The position numbers were made by a program, and so were the translations under genes. From Hydrogenophaga sp. (GTDB taxonomy: Bacteria; Pseudomonadota; Gammaproteobacteria; Burkholderiales; Burkholderiaceae_C): DNA of 35,336 bases. Below are positions 1-8,442 of the stretch, in pieces. Under the pieces are notes generated by a model. That model searched no databases. It saw nothing but the letters and a program-made list of their open reading frames with translations, and was not told the origin of the DNA. How positions within the stretch are numbered: position 1 is the first letter of the stretch; every line of letters starts with the position of its first letter. The stretch is from contig JAGXSV010000038.1 in assembly GCA_018333605.1 (NCBI GenBank), positions 1-35,336 of the forward strand. Direction: 5' to 3'.

Positions 1-236
1 GCGCGGCGATGTCTTTGTTCTGCAAGGCCTCAGCGGCCAGCAGCACGATGCGTGCACGCTGCACCAGTCTCACGCTGGTGAGCTTGGAGCGAGCCAGCCG
101 GGTCAACTCGGCTCGCTCTTCGTCGGTCAACACAATCTCGGGGGCAACTCGCACTGGCTCTCTCCGTTTGCTCGTAGTAGAGCATTGGAAATGCACTCGT
201 AATATAAGTTCCATCAAGAATCAAACACTACACTAG
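1..236 (-). mobile_element. 5' end of an IS630-family insertion sequence (left copy, truncated by window edge)
   Basis: This stretch matches the reverse complement of 35207-35336 over 130 ungapped bases (107-236), with 11 mismatches by my count. All mismatches lie in the non-coding leader; the first 48 coding bases are identical. It carries the start of an IS630-type transposase gene reading toward position 1. The inner boundary falls at a CTAG (233-236), and IS630 elements are known to insert at TA, preferably within CTAG. That CTAG belongs to the terminal inverted repeat of the small element at 233-467, so the IS seems to have landed in it. The rest of the IS lies outside the window. Confidence 0.8.
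2..154 (-). CDS. IS630-family transposase, N-terminal fragment
   Basis: The reading frame starts with GTG at 154-152 and runs off the left edge after 51 codons. The product begins [17 protein letters not shown] and continues through a basic helical segment ([20 protein letters not shown]). This is the typical N-terminal helix-turn-helix DNA-binding region of IS630/Tc1-mariner-like transposases. The DDE catalytic domain is not in the window. The same start and first 16 codons recur at 35289-35336 in the opposite orientation. The start choice rests on this conservation between copies; no ATG fits. Whether the full gene is intact cannot be told from here. Confidence 0.75.
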   Translation of the reverse strand, partial: MRVAPEIVLTDEERAELTRLARSKLTSVRLVQRARIVLLAAEALQNKDIAA

Positions 237-467
237 AAACGGCAGTTGACCGCGCTCTTTCCGCTGCAAAGGCCCCTGAACATGGACGATTTTGACCACG
301 GCGGCGCCCACCGTCCGGGTGACGGCGCTACAAACCCGATTGAGCCGCCAGGCAGTGCGCTGGCCGCGTTGCTCCTTCTTGCAGGCAGTAGCCAGCGGCG
401 TCGTCGCGCCTTGCCAGCACACCCCCTGACAGCCCACTCGGGCCTGTCCAACTGCCGTTTCCAGGTT
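233..467 (+). mobile_element. MITE-like non-autonomous element, long copy (left end interrupted by IS630)
   Basis: Its left 100 bases (233-332) match 8446-8545 at 95 of 100 positions, and its right 24 bases (444-467) match 8558-8581 at 23 of 24. The ends are inverted repeats of the form CTAGAAACGGCAGTTG at left and CAACTGCCGTTTCCAG at right. The outer AAC seen in the other copy is missing at the left, where the IS630 sequence begins. Compared with the shorter copy it holds about 95 extra internal bases. No transposase is encoded. A small ORF from the ATG at 281 reads through the element but has no recognisable product. The family of the parent element is not identified. Confidence 0.65.
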
Positions 468-806
468 CAACCTGAATATCCCGCCTGATGCCCGACCCCT
501 ACCCGTTTAACGCGGAGCAGCTGCGCGGGACGGTCCAAGCCGGGTGGTTTTTTGTGGGTGGCCTACGGATCGGGCCGACTGCGACATCGAACGCAAGCAT
601 CCAGGGGAACGGCAATGGCCGCCAGGTGCTGGAGCTGCTGGACCTGGAAATCCCCCGACGCCAGTGTCGGGGCAACAAGACCCGGGAACGCAGGGTGCCG
701 GGTGACGGGCAGGCACCGACCCCGGCTCTGCGGATCTGCCGCAGATCAGGCGCGTATGCAGCGCGTAAGGTGGGGTAGCCGCGTAAGGTGGGGGAGCGAG
801 CCCGGC
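468..806. other. Intergenic stretch without a recognisable gene
   Basis: No ORF here resembles a protein. Three structures are visible. One is a 7-bp stem with a 6-base loop at 653-672 (CCCCGAC / GTCGGGG). A second is a dyad at 727-747 that can fold in two ways (TCTGCGG/CCGCAGA or GATCTG/CAGATC). The third is a tandem pair of an 18-base unit beginning GCGTAAGGTGGGG, at 763 and 781, just downstream of the acyl-CoA dehydrogenase stop codon. None is followed by a T tract, so a classical terminator is not evident. The stretch may be eroded accessory DNA next to the mobile elements. Confidence 0.5.
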
Positions 807-1970
807 TTAACGCCCGCCCAGGCCCATGCCTCTTGAAATCACCTCCTTCATGATCTCGTTGGTGCCGCCGTAAATGCGTTGCACCCGTGCGTCCGCATAA
901 GCCCGGGTGATCGGGTATTCCCACATGTAGCCGTAGCCGCCAAACAGCTGCACACACTCGTCCATCACCTTGCATTGCAGGTCGCTGCACCAGTACTTGG
1001 CCATGCTGGCGGTGGCGGTGTCCAACTGGCCCACGGCCACCAGCTCGCAGCATTTGTCCACAAACACCCGGGCCACCTGCACCTCGGTCTGCATTTCGGC
1101 CAATTTGTATCGGGTGTTCTGAAACGCGGCCACGGTCTGGCCAAACACCTTGCGGTCTTTCACATAGGCCACCGTCCATTCGATGGCGGCCTGCGCGGCC
1201 GCGACGGCGCCAATTGCGATCTGCAACCGTTCCCAGGGCAATTGCTCCATCAGGCAGATGAAACCCCGGCCCTCAAAGGCTTCGCCACCCAACAGGTTCT
1301 CCGCCGGCACACGCACGTTGTCAAAGAACAACTCGGACGTGTCTTGCGCCTTCATGCCCAGCTTCTTCAGGCGCTTGCCTTTCTCGAACCCCGGCATGCC
1401 ACGCTCGATGAGCAGCAGGCTGGTTCCCTTGGCACCCGCTGCCGGGTCGGTTTTGGCGACCACGATCACCAGATCGGCGTGCCAGCCGTTGGTGATGAAG
1501 GTCTTGCTGCCATTGAGCAGGTAGCTGCCATCGGCCTGCTTGAGGGCGGTGGACTTCACACCCTGCAGATCGCTGCCTGCGGCGGGTTCACTCATGGCGA
1601 TGGCGCCCACCATCTCACCGGTTGCGAGCAGCGGCAGGTATTTCTGCTTCTGTGCCTCGGTGCCGTAGTGCAGGATGTAAGGTGCCACGATTTCGCTGTG
1701 CAACCCGTACCCGATTCCACTGAAACCACCCCGGGCGAGCTCCTCCATTTGCACCACGGAGTAGAGTTTGTCGGCATCGGAGCCGCCATAGGCCTCGGGC
1801 ATGGTCATGCACAGAAAGCCGTTTTTGCCGGCCTTGCGCCAGACCTCGCGATCCACATAGCCCTGGTCTTCCCAGGCTTCATGGAAGGGTGCAATTTCCT
1901 TGTCCATGAAACGGCGAAAACTGTCACGGAAAGCGTCGTGGTCGGTGTTGAACAGGGTGCGTTCGATCAT
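807..1970 (-). CDS. acyl-CoA dehydrogenase (LCAD/IVD-like catalytic arrangement)
   Basis: The 387-residue product is a flavoprotein that would oxidise acyl-CoA to trans-2-enoyl-CoA, the first step of beta-oxidation, passing electrons to ETF. The family signature MSEPAAGSDLQGV lies at about 126-138, and the C-terminal motif reads YGGTNEIMKEVISR. In medium- and short-chain enzymes the catalytic glutamate sits in YEGT near the C terminus. Here that position is glycine, and a glutamate in LPWERL (E247) occupies the place used by long-chain and isovaleryl-CoA dehydrogenases. Length is normal for the family. The gene lies 45 bases downstream of a phosphoesterase gene on the same strand and opposite a thiolase-hydratase cluster that would use its product. 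Chain-length preference is inferred only from the catalytic glutamate position. Confidence 0.93.
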   Translation of the reverse strand: MIERTLFNTDHDAFRDSFRRFMDKEIAPFHEAWEDQGYVDREVWRKAGKNGFLCMTMPEAYGGSDADKLYSVVQMEELARGGFSGIGYGLHSEIVAPYILHYGTEAQKQKYLPLLATGEMVGAIAMSEPAAGSDLQGVKSTALKQADGSYLLNGSKTFITNGWHADLVIVVAKTDPAAGAKGTSLLLIERGMPGFEKGKRLKKLGMKAQDTSELFFDNVRVPAENLLGGEAFEGRGFICLMEQLPWERLQIAIGAVAAAQAAIEWTVAYVKDRKVFGQTVAAFQNTRYKLAEMQTEVQVARVFVDKCCELVAVGQLDTATASMAKYWCSDLQCKVMDECVQLFGGYGYMWEYPITRAYADARVQRIYGGTNEIMKEVISRGMGLGGR

Positions 1971-2015
1971 GTGAATGGATCCTTGGGGTGAATTGATCGC
2001 AATGAAAAATGGGGT

Positions 2016-2768
2016 TCAGACCAGGCCGGTGGCCAGCCAGCGGGCCCAGTCGGTCGCACCGTTGCGGCTGGCCCGGTCTGCTGCTGCCTGCCAGTCGTAG
2101 GCCACGGCGATCAGGGCCACCGTCCAGGCATTGCGCGTGTCGCGCTCGCACAGCGCGTAGCGTGCATGGGGCGTTCCGGCTTGGTGGATGTGAAAGGCGA
2201 TATGGTCATCGTCAAACGCTGGCAATCCCACACTCCCCGGGTTGACGCACAGCGTGTGGGGTGCCTGCGGCAACTGCAGCATTCGCGGCAGGTGGCTGTG
2301 GCCGCAAAGCACGAGGCTGGTGCCCTGCCCCGCCGAAGTGGCCAGGCGCCTGGTCACTTCGATCGGGGTGGCCGGGCGCGAGCCTGTGGTGTCGACTGTT
2401 TCGAGCAGGTAGTCGAGATCGCTGTCGGGCCGGCCGTGACATACCTGCACGCCGCCTTCCAAGGTCAGGCAGGCCGGCAAGGTTCCCAGCCAGGCCCGCT
2501 GGGCAGCCGTGGTTTCTTCATACGCAAACACGTCACCCGAGCCACCCAGCGCCACGGCGCAGTGCAGCAACTGGCGTTCGTGGTTGCCGGCGATCGTGGG
2601 CAGATGCAGCGCCATCAGCACCTCGGCGGTCTCGCGCGGCCAGAGCGGCCCGCTCAGGATGTCGCCGCAGTTCACGATCAGGTCCGCCCCGCGCCGGTCG
2701 ATGTCGGCCAGCACAGCGTTCAATGCGGGCAGGTTGCCATGAATATCGGAGATGGCGGCGATGCGCAT
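2016..2768 (-). CDS. calcineurin-like metallophosphoesterase (YfcE-type)
   Basis: The 250-residue product has the full metal-binding motif set of the metallophosphoesterase superfamily: SDIHGN (D8, H10), NCGD (D36), AGNHE (N62, H63), a central histidine in CHGRP (H111), and CGHSH (H157, H159). These ligate a di-metal centre that hydrolyses phosphomonoesters or phosphodiesters. The compact size and the MRIAAISDIHGN start resemble YfcE-type cytosolic enzymes. The substrate is unknown. It is the upstream gene of a likely two-gene unit with the acyl-CoA dehydrogenase, with no obvious metabolic link between them. Its start faces the thiolase start across about 147 bases. Confidence 0.88.
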   Translation of the reverse strand: MRIAAISDIHGNLPALNAVLADIDRRGADLIVNCGDILSGPLWPRETAEVLMALHLPTIAGNHERQLLHCAVALGGSGDVFAYEETTAAQRAWLGTLPACLTLEGGVQVCHGRPDSDLDYLLETVDTTGSRPATPIEVTRRLATSAGQGTSLVLCGHSHLPRMLQLPQAPHTLCVNPGSVGLPAFDDDHIAFHIHQAGTPHARYALCERDTRNAWTVALIAVAYDWQAAADRASRNGATDWARWLATGLV

Positions 2769-2794
2769 GGATGGGTCGAACGGGTGTCGCTGGA

Positions 2795-2848
2795 TTGACG
2801 GCTGTGACTGTATTTATACAAAGCATACGCTTGGTGAAAGTCTATACT
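2795..2848 (+). promoter_or_regulatory. candidate promoter and operator of the thiolase cluster
   Basis: The divergent intergenic region has TTGACG at 2795-2800 (a good -35 match) and, 16 bases on, TACAAA as a weak -10. A 12-base dyad, TGTAT-TT-ATACA (2809-2820), overlaps this region and could bind a dimeric regulator. A second -10-like hexamer, TATACT, lies at 2843-2848. All of this is inference from motif similarity. Confidence 0.35.
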
Positions 2849-2879
2849 GTTCCGGATCTCTCGCAAACCAACGCCCCCC

Positions 2880-2899
2880 ACTGGCTCCTTGCAGCCAGT
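2880..2899 (+). promoter_or_regulatory. stem-loop just upstream of the thiolase ribosome-binding site
   Basis: ACTGGCT and AGCCAGT form a perfect 7-bp stem with a 6-base loop. It ends 6 bases before the GGAGA ribosome-binding site (2906-2910) of the thiolase gene. It could stabilise the leader or modulate translation; no T tract follows. Confidence 0.4.
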
Positions 2900-2915
2900 C
2901 CATCCGGAGACAGTC

Positions 2916-4121
2916 ATGACTGAAGCATTCGTATTCGACGCCATCCGCACCCCGCGTGGCAAAGGCAAGAAGGACGGCAGCCTGCACGAAGTCAAGCCCG
3001 TCAACCTGCTGGCCGGTTTGCTGACCGAGCTGCAGCGCCGCAACGATCTGGACACCGCCGCGGTGGACGATGTGGTCATGGGTGTGGTCTCGCCCATTGG
3101 CGAACAGGGTTCGGTGCTGCCCAAGGTGGCCGCGCTCAAGGCCGGCTGGGACTGGCGCTGCTCGGGCGTGCAGCTGAACCGCTTCTGCGCCTCAGGCCTC
3201 GAAGCCGTGAACATGGCGGCCATGAAGGTCAGGAGCGGCTGGGAAGACCTGGTGGTGGCCGGTGGGGTGGAGAGCATGAGCCGCGTCCCCATCGGCTCCG
3301 ACGGTGGCGCCTGGGCGCAAGACCCGGAAACCAACAGTGCCACGCTGTTCGTGCCGCAAGGCATTGGCGCCGATCTGATCGCAACGCTCAACGGATTCAG
3401 CCGGGCTGACGTGGATGCCTTTGCCCTCGAATCGCAGCAGCGGGCTACCGCAGCGCGCGCGGCAGGGTACTTTGACCGCTCGGTGGTCGCTGTGAAGGAC
3501 GCGCTGGGCCAGACCATCCTCGACAAGGACGAGTTCATCAAACCCGCCACCACGCTGGAGGGTCTGGGTGGCTTGAGGCCCGCGTTCGAGCAGCTCGGCG
3601 CCATGGGTTTCGACAGCGTCGCTCTGCAGCGCTACCCGCAGGTGGAGCGCATCGACCATGTGCACCACGCCGGCAATTCGTCGGGCATCGTGGACGGCGC
3701 AGCGGCGATCTTGATCGGCTCTGAAGCGGCCGGCAAGACGCACGGTTTCACGCCGCGCGCGCGCATTGTCGCCGCAGCGCTGTCGGGCGCAGACCCAACC
3801 ATCATGCTCACCGGGCCCATGCCCGCCGCACGCAAGGCGCTGGCCAAGGCGGGCCTGACCATCGACCAGATCGACCTCTTTGAAGTGAACGAGGCCTTTG
3901 CCGCCGTGCCCATGAAGTTCATGCAAGAGTTGGGCGTACCGCACGAAAAGGTGAACGTGAACGGCGGCGCGATTGCGCTGGGGCATCCGCTGGGGGCCAC
4001 GGGCGCGATGATTTTGAACACCGTCATCGATGAGCTGCACCGCCGGAATCTCCGCTATGGATTGGTGACTTTGTGTGTTGGCGGGGGTATGGGCATTGCG
4101 ACGATTGTTGAACGCGTCTGA
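2916..4121 (+). CDS. acetyl-CoA acyltransferase (thiolase), FadA-like
   Basis: The 401-residue product is a thiolase, cleaving 3-ketoacyl-CoA with CoA to acetyl-CoA and a shortened acyl-CoA, or running in reverse. The active-site residues are in place: nucleophilic cysteine in [11 protein letters not shown] (C91), histidine in [15 protein letters not shown] (H357) and the second cysteine in CVGGGMG (C387). An ATG 27 bases upstream is in frame, but the GGAGA at 2906-2910 points to the ATG at 2916, which yields the usual [16 protein letters not shown] start. It precedes the hydratase/dehydrogenase gene by 21 bases, the order expected of a beta-oxidation pair. Degradative thiolase is more likely than biosynthetic given this partner. 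Confidence 0.93.
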   Translation: MTEAFVFDAIRTPRGKGKKDGSLHEVKPVNLLAGLLTELQRRNDLDTAAVDDVVMGVVSPIGEQGSVLPKVAALKAGWDWRCSGVQLNRFCASGLEAVNMAAMKVRSGWEDLVVAGGVESMSRVPIGSDGGAWAQDPETNSATLFVPQGIGADLIATLNGFSRADVDAFALESQQRATAARAAGYFDRSVVAVKDALGQTILDKDEFIKPATTLEGLGGLRPAFEQLGAMGFDSVALQRYPQVERIDHVHHAGNSSGIVDGAAAILIGSEAAGKTHGFTPRARIVAAALSGADPTIMLTGPMPAARKALAKAGLTIDQIDLFEVNEAFAAVPMKFMQELGVPHEKVNVNGGAIALGHPLGATGAMILNTVIDELHRRNLRYGLVTLCVGGGMGIATIVERV

Positions 4122-4142
4122 CCGAAAGCGGAGAACACAAAC

Positions 4143-6302
4143 ATGATCACGAAAACCATCCGCTACGACCTGACCAACGGCATCGCCACCATCTCCTTCG
4201 ACGAGCAGGGTTCGCCGGTCAACACCATGTGCCTGCAGTGGCAGGACGACATGGACACCATCGCGGCCCAGGTGGTCAAGGACCGCGCGCAGATCCGGGG
4301 CATCGTGCTCGCCTCGACCAAGAGCACCTTCTTCGCCGGCGCCGACCTCAAAGGGGTGATGCGATCGACCGCCGCCGATGGCCCGCGGGTTTTCACCGAA
4401 ATCGAACGCATCAAGCGAAACTTCCGGACCATCGAGACGCAGGGTGTACCGGTGGTGTCGTGCCTCAACGGCGCGGCGCTCGGCGGGGGCTGGGAGGTGG
4501 CGCTGGTGGGCCACCACCGCATCGCGGTCGACAACCCCAAGATCCAGTTCGGCCTGCCCGAAATCACCCTGGGCCTGATCCCCGGCGGTGGCGGCATCAC
4601 CAAGATGACGCGTGTGCTGGGACTGCTGGCCGCGCAGCCCTACATTTTGGAAAGCAAGCTGTTCGGCCCCGAAGAAGCGCTGAAGATCGGTGTGGTGCAC
4701 GAACTGGTCGCCACGCCCGAGGATCTGATGCCGCGCGCGCTGGCCTTCATCGATGCCGCGCAAGGCCAGCCCGAGGCCTGCCTGCATGTGTGGAACCGCA
4801 AGGACTACAAGATGCCCGGCGGCACACCCAGCAACCCCAAGATCGCCGGGATGCTCAGCGTGGCCCCAGCCGTGCTGAAGCAGAAGACGCGCGGCCTCTA
4901 TCCGGCCCCGGAAGCGGCGCTGGCCGCCATGGTGGAAGGCGCGATGGTGGACTTCGACACCGCCATGCGCATCGAGAGCCGCTACCTGGCCAGCCTGATG
5001 GTCAGCCCGGTGGCCAAGAACATGATCAACACCTTCTTCTTCAACCTGAACGCCATCAAGGGCGGGCAGTCGAGGCCGAAGGACGTGCCGCGTTACCGGC
5101 CGAAGAAGGTAGGCGTGCTGGGTGCCGGCATGATGGGCTCGGGCATCGCCTATGTGCAGGCCACCAAAGGCATCTCCACCGTCCTCAAGGACGTGAGCAT
5201 CGAAGCCGCTGAAAAGGGCAAGTCGTACAGCAACAAGCTCACCCAGAAGCGGGTCGACAAGGGCCAGATGTCGGCCGAGAAGCAGCAAGACATCCTGAAC
5301 CTGATCACGCCCACCGCCAGCGCCGCCGACCTGCAGGGTTGCGACCTGATCATCGAAGCCGTGTTCGAGCAGCGCGAACTCAAGGCCGTGGTGACGAAGG
5401 AAGCCGAGCCCATGCTGGCCGCGGGCGGTTTCTTCGCCAGCAACACCTCCACCCTGCCGATCAGCGGCCTGGCACAGGCCAGCCGTGATCCGAAGAAGTT
5501 CGTCGGCATCCACTTCTTCAGCCCGGTGGACAAGATGAAACTCGTCGAGATCATCCGGGGCCAGCAAACCGACGATGAAACCATCGCGCGCGCTTACGAC
5601 TACGTGCAGGCCCTGGGCAAGCTGCCCATCGTGGTGAACGACTCGCGCGGCTTTTACACCAGCCGCACCTTCGGCACCTTCGTGATGGAAGGCGCGGCCA
5701 TGCTGGGCGAAGGCATCCCGGCGCCGGTGATCGAAAACGCCGCGATGCAAGCCGGCATGCCCGTCGGCCCGCTGGCGGTGCTGGATGAAACAGCACTCAG
5801 TCTTTCGGTGCACGTGCTGGAGCAGACCCGCATGGACCTCCAGAAGGAAGGCAAGCCATTCCTGGCGACACCCGGTGAGGCGCTGGTCGAGCAGATGGTC
5901 AAGCAGCACCACCGCGCCGGTCGCTCGGCCGGTGGCGGCTTCTACGACTACCCCGAAGGCGGCAAAAAGCATCTGTGGCCACAGCTCAAGTCGCTCTATG
6001 AAAAACCGGGTGTCGAATGGACCCTGCAGGACGTGAAAGACCGCCTGCTTTACCGCCAGGCGGTGGAGACCGCGCGTTGCCTGGCCGAAGGCGTGCTCAC
6101 CAGCGTGCACGACGGCAACATCGGCTCCATCTTCGGCATCGGCTTCCCGGCCTGGACGGGTGGTGCCCTGCAGTTCATTTACGGGATGGGGATCGAGGCG
6201 TTCGAGCAGCGCTGCGCCGAACTGGCCGCCCAATACGGCAATGGCTTCGTGCTGAACGACGCTACGCGCGCCGCGATCCGGCAGCACCAGCCGGTGTACT
6301 GA
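4143..6302 (+). CDS. 3-hydroxyacyl-CoA dehydrogenase / enoyl-CoA hydratase fusion (FadB/FadJ-like)
   Basis: The 719-residue protein joins two activities. Residues 1 to about 200 form a crotonase-fold enoyl-CoA hydratase, with oxyanion-hole motifs FAGADLKG and [10 protein letters not shown] and the two catalytic glutamates at E118 and E140. Residues from about 320 form an NAD-dependent 3-hydroxyacyl-CoA dehydrogenase, with the Rossmann motif GAGMMGSG (327-334), NTST (434-437) and a histidine in GIHFFSP (H457), then the C-terminal helical domains. It converts enoyl-CoA to 3-ketoacyl-CoA, the substrate of the thiolase encoded just upstream. Length agrees with FadB/FadJ alpha subunits. An RBS-like GGAG precedes the ATG. 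I cannot separate FadB from FadJ type by sequence alone. Confidence 0.93.
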   Translation: MITKTIRYDLTNGIATISFDEQGSPVNTMCLQWQDDMDTIAAQVVKDRAQIRGIVLASTKSTFFAGADLKGVMRSTAADGPRVFTEIERIKRNFRTIETQGVPVVSCLNGAALGGGWEVALVGHHRIAVDNPKIQFGLPEITLGLIPGGGGITKMTRVLGLLAAQPYILESKLFGPEEALKIGVVHELVATPEDLMPRALAFIDAAQGQPEACLHVWNRKDYKMPGGTPSNPKIAGMLSVAPAVLKQKTRGLYPAPEAALAAMVEGAMVDFDTAMRIESRYLASLMVSPVAKNMINTFFFNLNAIKGGQSRPKDVPRYRPKKVGVLGAGMMGSGIAYVQATKGISTVLKDVSIEAAEKGKSYSNKLTQKRVDKGQMSAEKQQDILNLITPTASAADLQGCDLIIEAVFEQRELKAVVTKEAEPMLAAGGFFASNTSTLPISGLAQASRDPKKFVGIHFFSPVDKMKLVEIIRGQQTDDETIARAYDYVQALGKLPIVVNDSRGFYTSRTFGTFVMEGAAMLGEGIPAPVIENAAMQAGMPVGPLAVLDETALSLSVHVLEQTRMDLQKEGKPFLATPGEALVEQMVKQHHRAGRSAGGGFYDYPEGGKKHLWPQLKSLYEKPGVEWTLQDVKDRLLYRQAVETARCLAEGVLTSVHDGNIGSIFGIGFPAWTGGALQFIYGMGIEAFEQRCAELAAQYGNGFVLNDATRAAIRQHQPVY

Positions 6303-6406
6303 CACCCGTCAAACTGCCGTCAACTGGCACGACTACACTTTTTCCAGCAGCCAGCGCAGGCCCCGACCCGCCGGTTTTTTTTGCGAAACCCAACCCGCCC
6401 CACACC

Positions 6407-7150
6407 ATGAAACGTCTCGAAGGCAAAATCAGTATCGTCACCGGCGCCGCCCAGGGCATCGGCCTGGCCACCGCGCTCAAGTTCGCGCGCGAAGGAGCCA
6501 TCGTGATCGTCTGCGACGTGAAGCAGGCCGCCGTGGATGAGGCCGTGAAACAGTGCGAGAGCCTGGGAGCGAAAGCGGCTGGGTTCGTGATGGACGTGAC
6601 CCAGCGCGCGATGGTCGATGCTGTGGTCGCACAGGTCAAAGATCGCTTCGGCCGTATCGACGTTCTGGTCAACAACGCCGGCATCACGCAGGACGCGCGG
6701 CTGCAGAAGATGACGCTGGAGCAGTTCGACCGCGTGATCGACGTCAACCTGCGCGGCGTCTTCCACTGCGCCCAGGCCGTGGCCGACACCATGGTCGCCC
6801 AGGGCAGCGGCGTGATCCTCAACGCCAGCTCGGTGGTCGGCATCTACGGCAACTTCGGCCAGACCAACTACGCCGCCACCAAGTTCGGCGTGATCGGTTT
6901 CACCAAGACCTGGAGCCGCGAGCTCGGTCCCAAGGGCGTGCGGGTGAACGCCGTCGCACCGGGCTTCATCAGCACCCCGATCCTCAGCACCATCCCCGAG
7001 AAAGTGATTCAGGAAATGGAGCAACGCGTGCCGCTGCGCCGCCTGGGCCAGCCCGAAGAAATCGCCAACGTCTACGCCTTTCTGGCGAGCGACGAAGCGA
7101 GCTACATCAACGGCGCGGTGATCGAAGTGTCGGGCGGCATGTCAGTCTGA
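6407..7150 (+). CDS. short-chain dehydrogenase/reductase, FabG-like 3-oxoacyl reductase
   Basis: The 247-residue product is a classical SDR. It shows the nucleotide-binding GAAQGIG (13-19), NNAG (89-92), the catalytic tetrad N114, S142, Y155 and K159 (YAATK), and the C-terminal EVSGGMSV ending typical of FabG. It would reduce a 3-oxoacyl thioester with NADPH, or oxidise a 3-hydroxyacyl thioester. The start is the ATG that gives [19 protein letters not shown]. It lies 104 bases downstream of the hydratase/dehydrogenase gene. The gap contains a run of eight or more T at about 6375-6382 and may separate transcription units. A role in beta-oxidation or polyhydroxyalkanoate metabolism rather than core fatty-acid synthesis is inferred from position. 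Confidence 0.88.
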   Translation: MKRLEGKISIVTGAAQGIGLATALKFAREGAIVIVCDVKQAAVDEAVKQCESLGAKAAGFVMDVTQRAMVDAVVAQVKDRFGRIDVLVNNAGITQDARLQKMTLEQFDRVIDVNLRGVFHCAQAVADTMVAQGSGVILNASSVVGIYGNFGQTNYAATKFGVIGFTKTWSRELGPKGVRVNAVAPGFISTPILSTIPEKVIQEMEQRVPLRRLGQPEEIANVYAFLASDEASYINGAVIEVSGGMSV

Positions 7151-7225
7151 CATTCTTACATTTACGACACACTGGCGGTCCGCGACATCGAGCCCCGACA
7201 TCGATGACGCCGCGGATAATGCCCC

Positions 7226-7843
7226 ATGCCCTCTTCCGACTCTCTGGCGTCCACCCATGGACCACTCAACCACCCGACGTCCAGGGCCGACCTTTTCCTT
7301 TCCTTCACCTGGTTGGCCCTTCAGGGTTTTGGTGGGGTACTGGCCGTGGTGCAGCGCGAACTGGTGGAGAAGAAGCGCTGGATGACACGCGAGCAGTTTG
7401 TGGAAGACTGGGCGGTAGCGCAGATCATGCCCGGTCCCAACGTGGTCAACCTCTCGATGATGATCGGCGGGCGCTACTTTGGTCTGTCGGGCGCACTGTC
7501 CGCACTCGCGGGCATGCTGGCCGTACCCCTCATTGTGGTGCTTCTGATGGCGACGCTTTACGGCAACGTGGCGGAGACAGCTGCGGCCCAGAACGCCATG
7601 CGCGGCATGGGCGCCGTGGCCGCAGGCCTGATCACCGCCACAGGCATCAAGCTGATCTCCGCGCTCGACAAAAACGCCATGGGCATGGGCCTGTGCATTG
7701 CACTGGCCGTGTTGACTTTTGTGGCCGTTGCACTGATGCGCTGGCCCCTGCTGTGGGTGCTGCCGGGCATCGGCGGGGCGGCTTGTCTCTGGGCCTACCG
7801 GGTGATGACCGCTGCCGAAACCCGCTCCGGGAGCCGTTCGTGA
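7226..7843 (+). CDS. chromate transporter, first half-size CHR protein
   Basis: The 205-residue membrane protein has a single CHR domain, with the family motif ALQGFGG (31-37) and QIMPGPNVVNLSMMIGG with the PGP at 69-71. About five to six hydrophobic segments follow. Full-length ChrA has two such domains; short-chain CHR proteins are known to occur as adjacent pairs acting together, as here. The partner starts within its stop codon. Known members export chromate in antiport or symport with other ions; the true substrate here is not shown. No ChrB regulator or chromate reductase lies nearby. Confidence 0.88.
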   Translation: MPSSDSLASTHGPLNHPTSRADLFLSFTWLALQGFGGVLAVVQRELVEKKRWMTREQFVEDWAVAQIMPGPNVVNLSMMIGGRYFGLSGALSALAGMLAVPLIVVLLMATLYGNVAETAAAQNAMRGMGAVAAGLITATGIKLISALDKNAMGMGLCIALAVLTFVAVALMRWPLLWVLPGIGGAACLWAYRVMTAAETRSGSRS

Positions 7844-8436
7844 GTATGGTGCCTGCGCCGGTGAACTGGCTGGACCTGTTCAGCCACTTCGCCTCGCTCT
7901 CGCTGCTGGCAGTCGGAGGCGCCATCACCACCGCACCGGACATGCACCGCTATCTGGTGCATCAAAACGCCTGGCTGACCGATGCACAGTTCAGCGCCTC
8001 CATCGCCCTGTCGCAGGCGGCACCTGGACCCAATGTGCTGTTCGTCGCCCTGCTGGGGTGGAACGTCGGGCTCAATGCTGGCGGCGGCCCGGGCGGTGGT
8101 GCTTTCGCCTGGGCACTGGCGATGTTGGGCGTGTTGGTCACCATGGTCGCCATCATGCTGCCCTCTTCTGTATTGACCTATACCGCCACGCGCTGGGCTC
8201 ACCACAACCGGGACTTGCGCTCGGTACGCGCGTTCAAAACCGGCATGGCACCGATCGTGATTGCACTGCTGATCGCCACGGGCTGGCTGCTCACCGGCTC
8301 ACACGACCACCCCGCCCGCGACTGGCCGCTGTGGCTCCTCACAGCCGTGGTCACCCTGCTGGTGTGGCGAACCAAAATTCACCTGCTGTGGATGATTGGC
8401 GCAGGCGGTGCACTGGGCGCTCTGGGCCTGGTATGA
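7840..8436 (+). CDS. chromate transporter, second half-size CHR protein
   Basis: The 198-residue membrane protein is the partner of the preceding gene. It has one CHR domain, with LLAVGGAITTAPDMHRY near residue 22 and a PGP motif (62-64) in SQAAPGPNVLFVALLGW, followed by several hydrophobic helices. The GTG start at 7840 overlaps the upstream stop codon (GTGA), which implies translational coupling; an ATG at 7846 is an alternative. Two unequal half proteins of opposite membrane topology are expected to form the working transporter, by analogy with studied short-chain CHR pairs. The stop codon is only 6 bases from the mobile element copy at 8443. Confidence 0.86.
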   Translation: MSMVPAPVNWLDLFSHFASLSLLAVGGAITTAPDMHRYLVHQNAWLTDAQFSASIALSQAAPGPNVLFVALLGWNVGLNAGGGPGGGAFAWALAMLGVLVTMVAIMLPSSVLTYTATRWAHHNRDLRSVRAFKTGMAPIVIALLIATGWLLTGSHDHPARDWPLWLLTAVVTLLVWRTKIHLLWMIGAGGALGALGLV

Positions 8437-8442
8437 GCTTTC

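Noticed and set aside
281..488. ORF starting MDDFDHGGAH inside the MITE-like elements
   Set aside because: Present in both copies but with different 3' parts and no domain; its conservation is explained by the repeat itself.
488..778. 96-codon plus-strand ORF near the left end
   Set aside because: No recognisable domain, no ribosome-binding site, and the tail reads through a DNA tandem repeat.
2807..2824. LexA-like site CTGT...ACA before the thiolase
   Set aside because: The spacing is two bases short of CTGT-N8-ACAG and the second half is imperfect; no SOS gene lies nearby.
3192..6305. 1037-codon open frame on the minus strand opposite the thiolase and hydratase genes
   Set aside because: It is antisense to two genes with complete catalytic motifs. 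The translation is rich in His, Gly, Arg and Ala with no domain sense, as expected of a GC-rich shadow frame.
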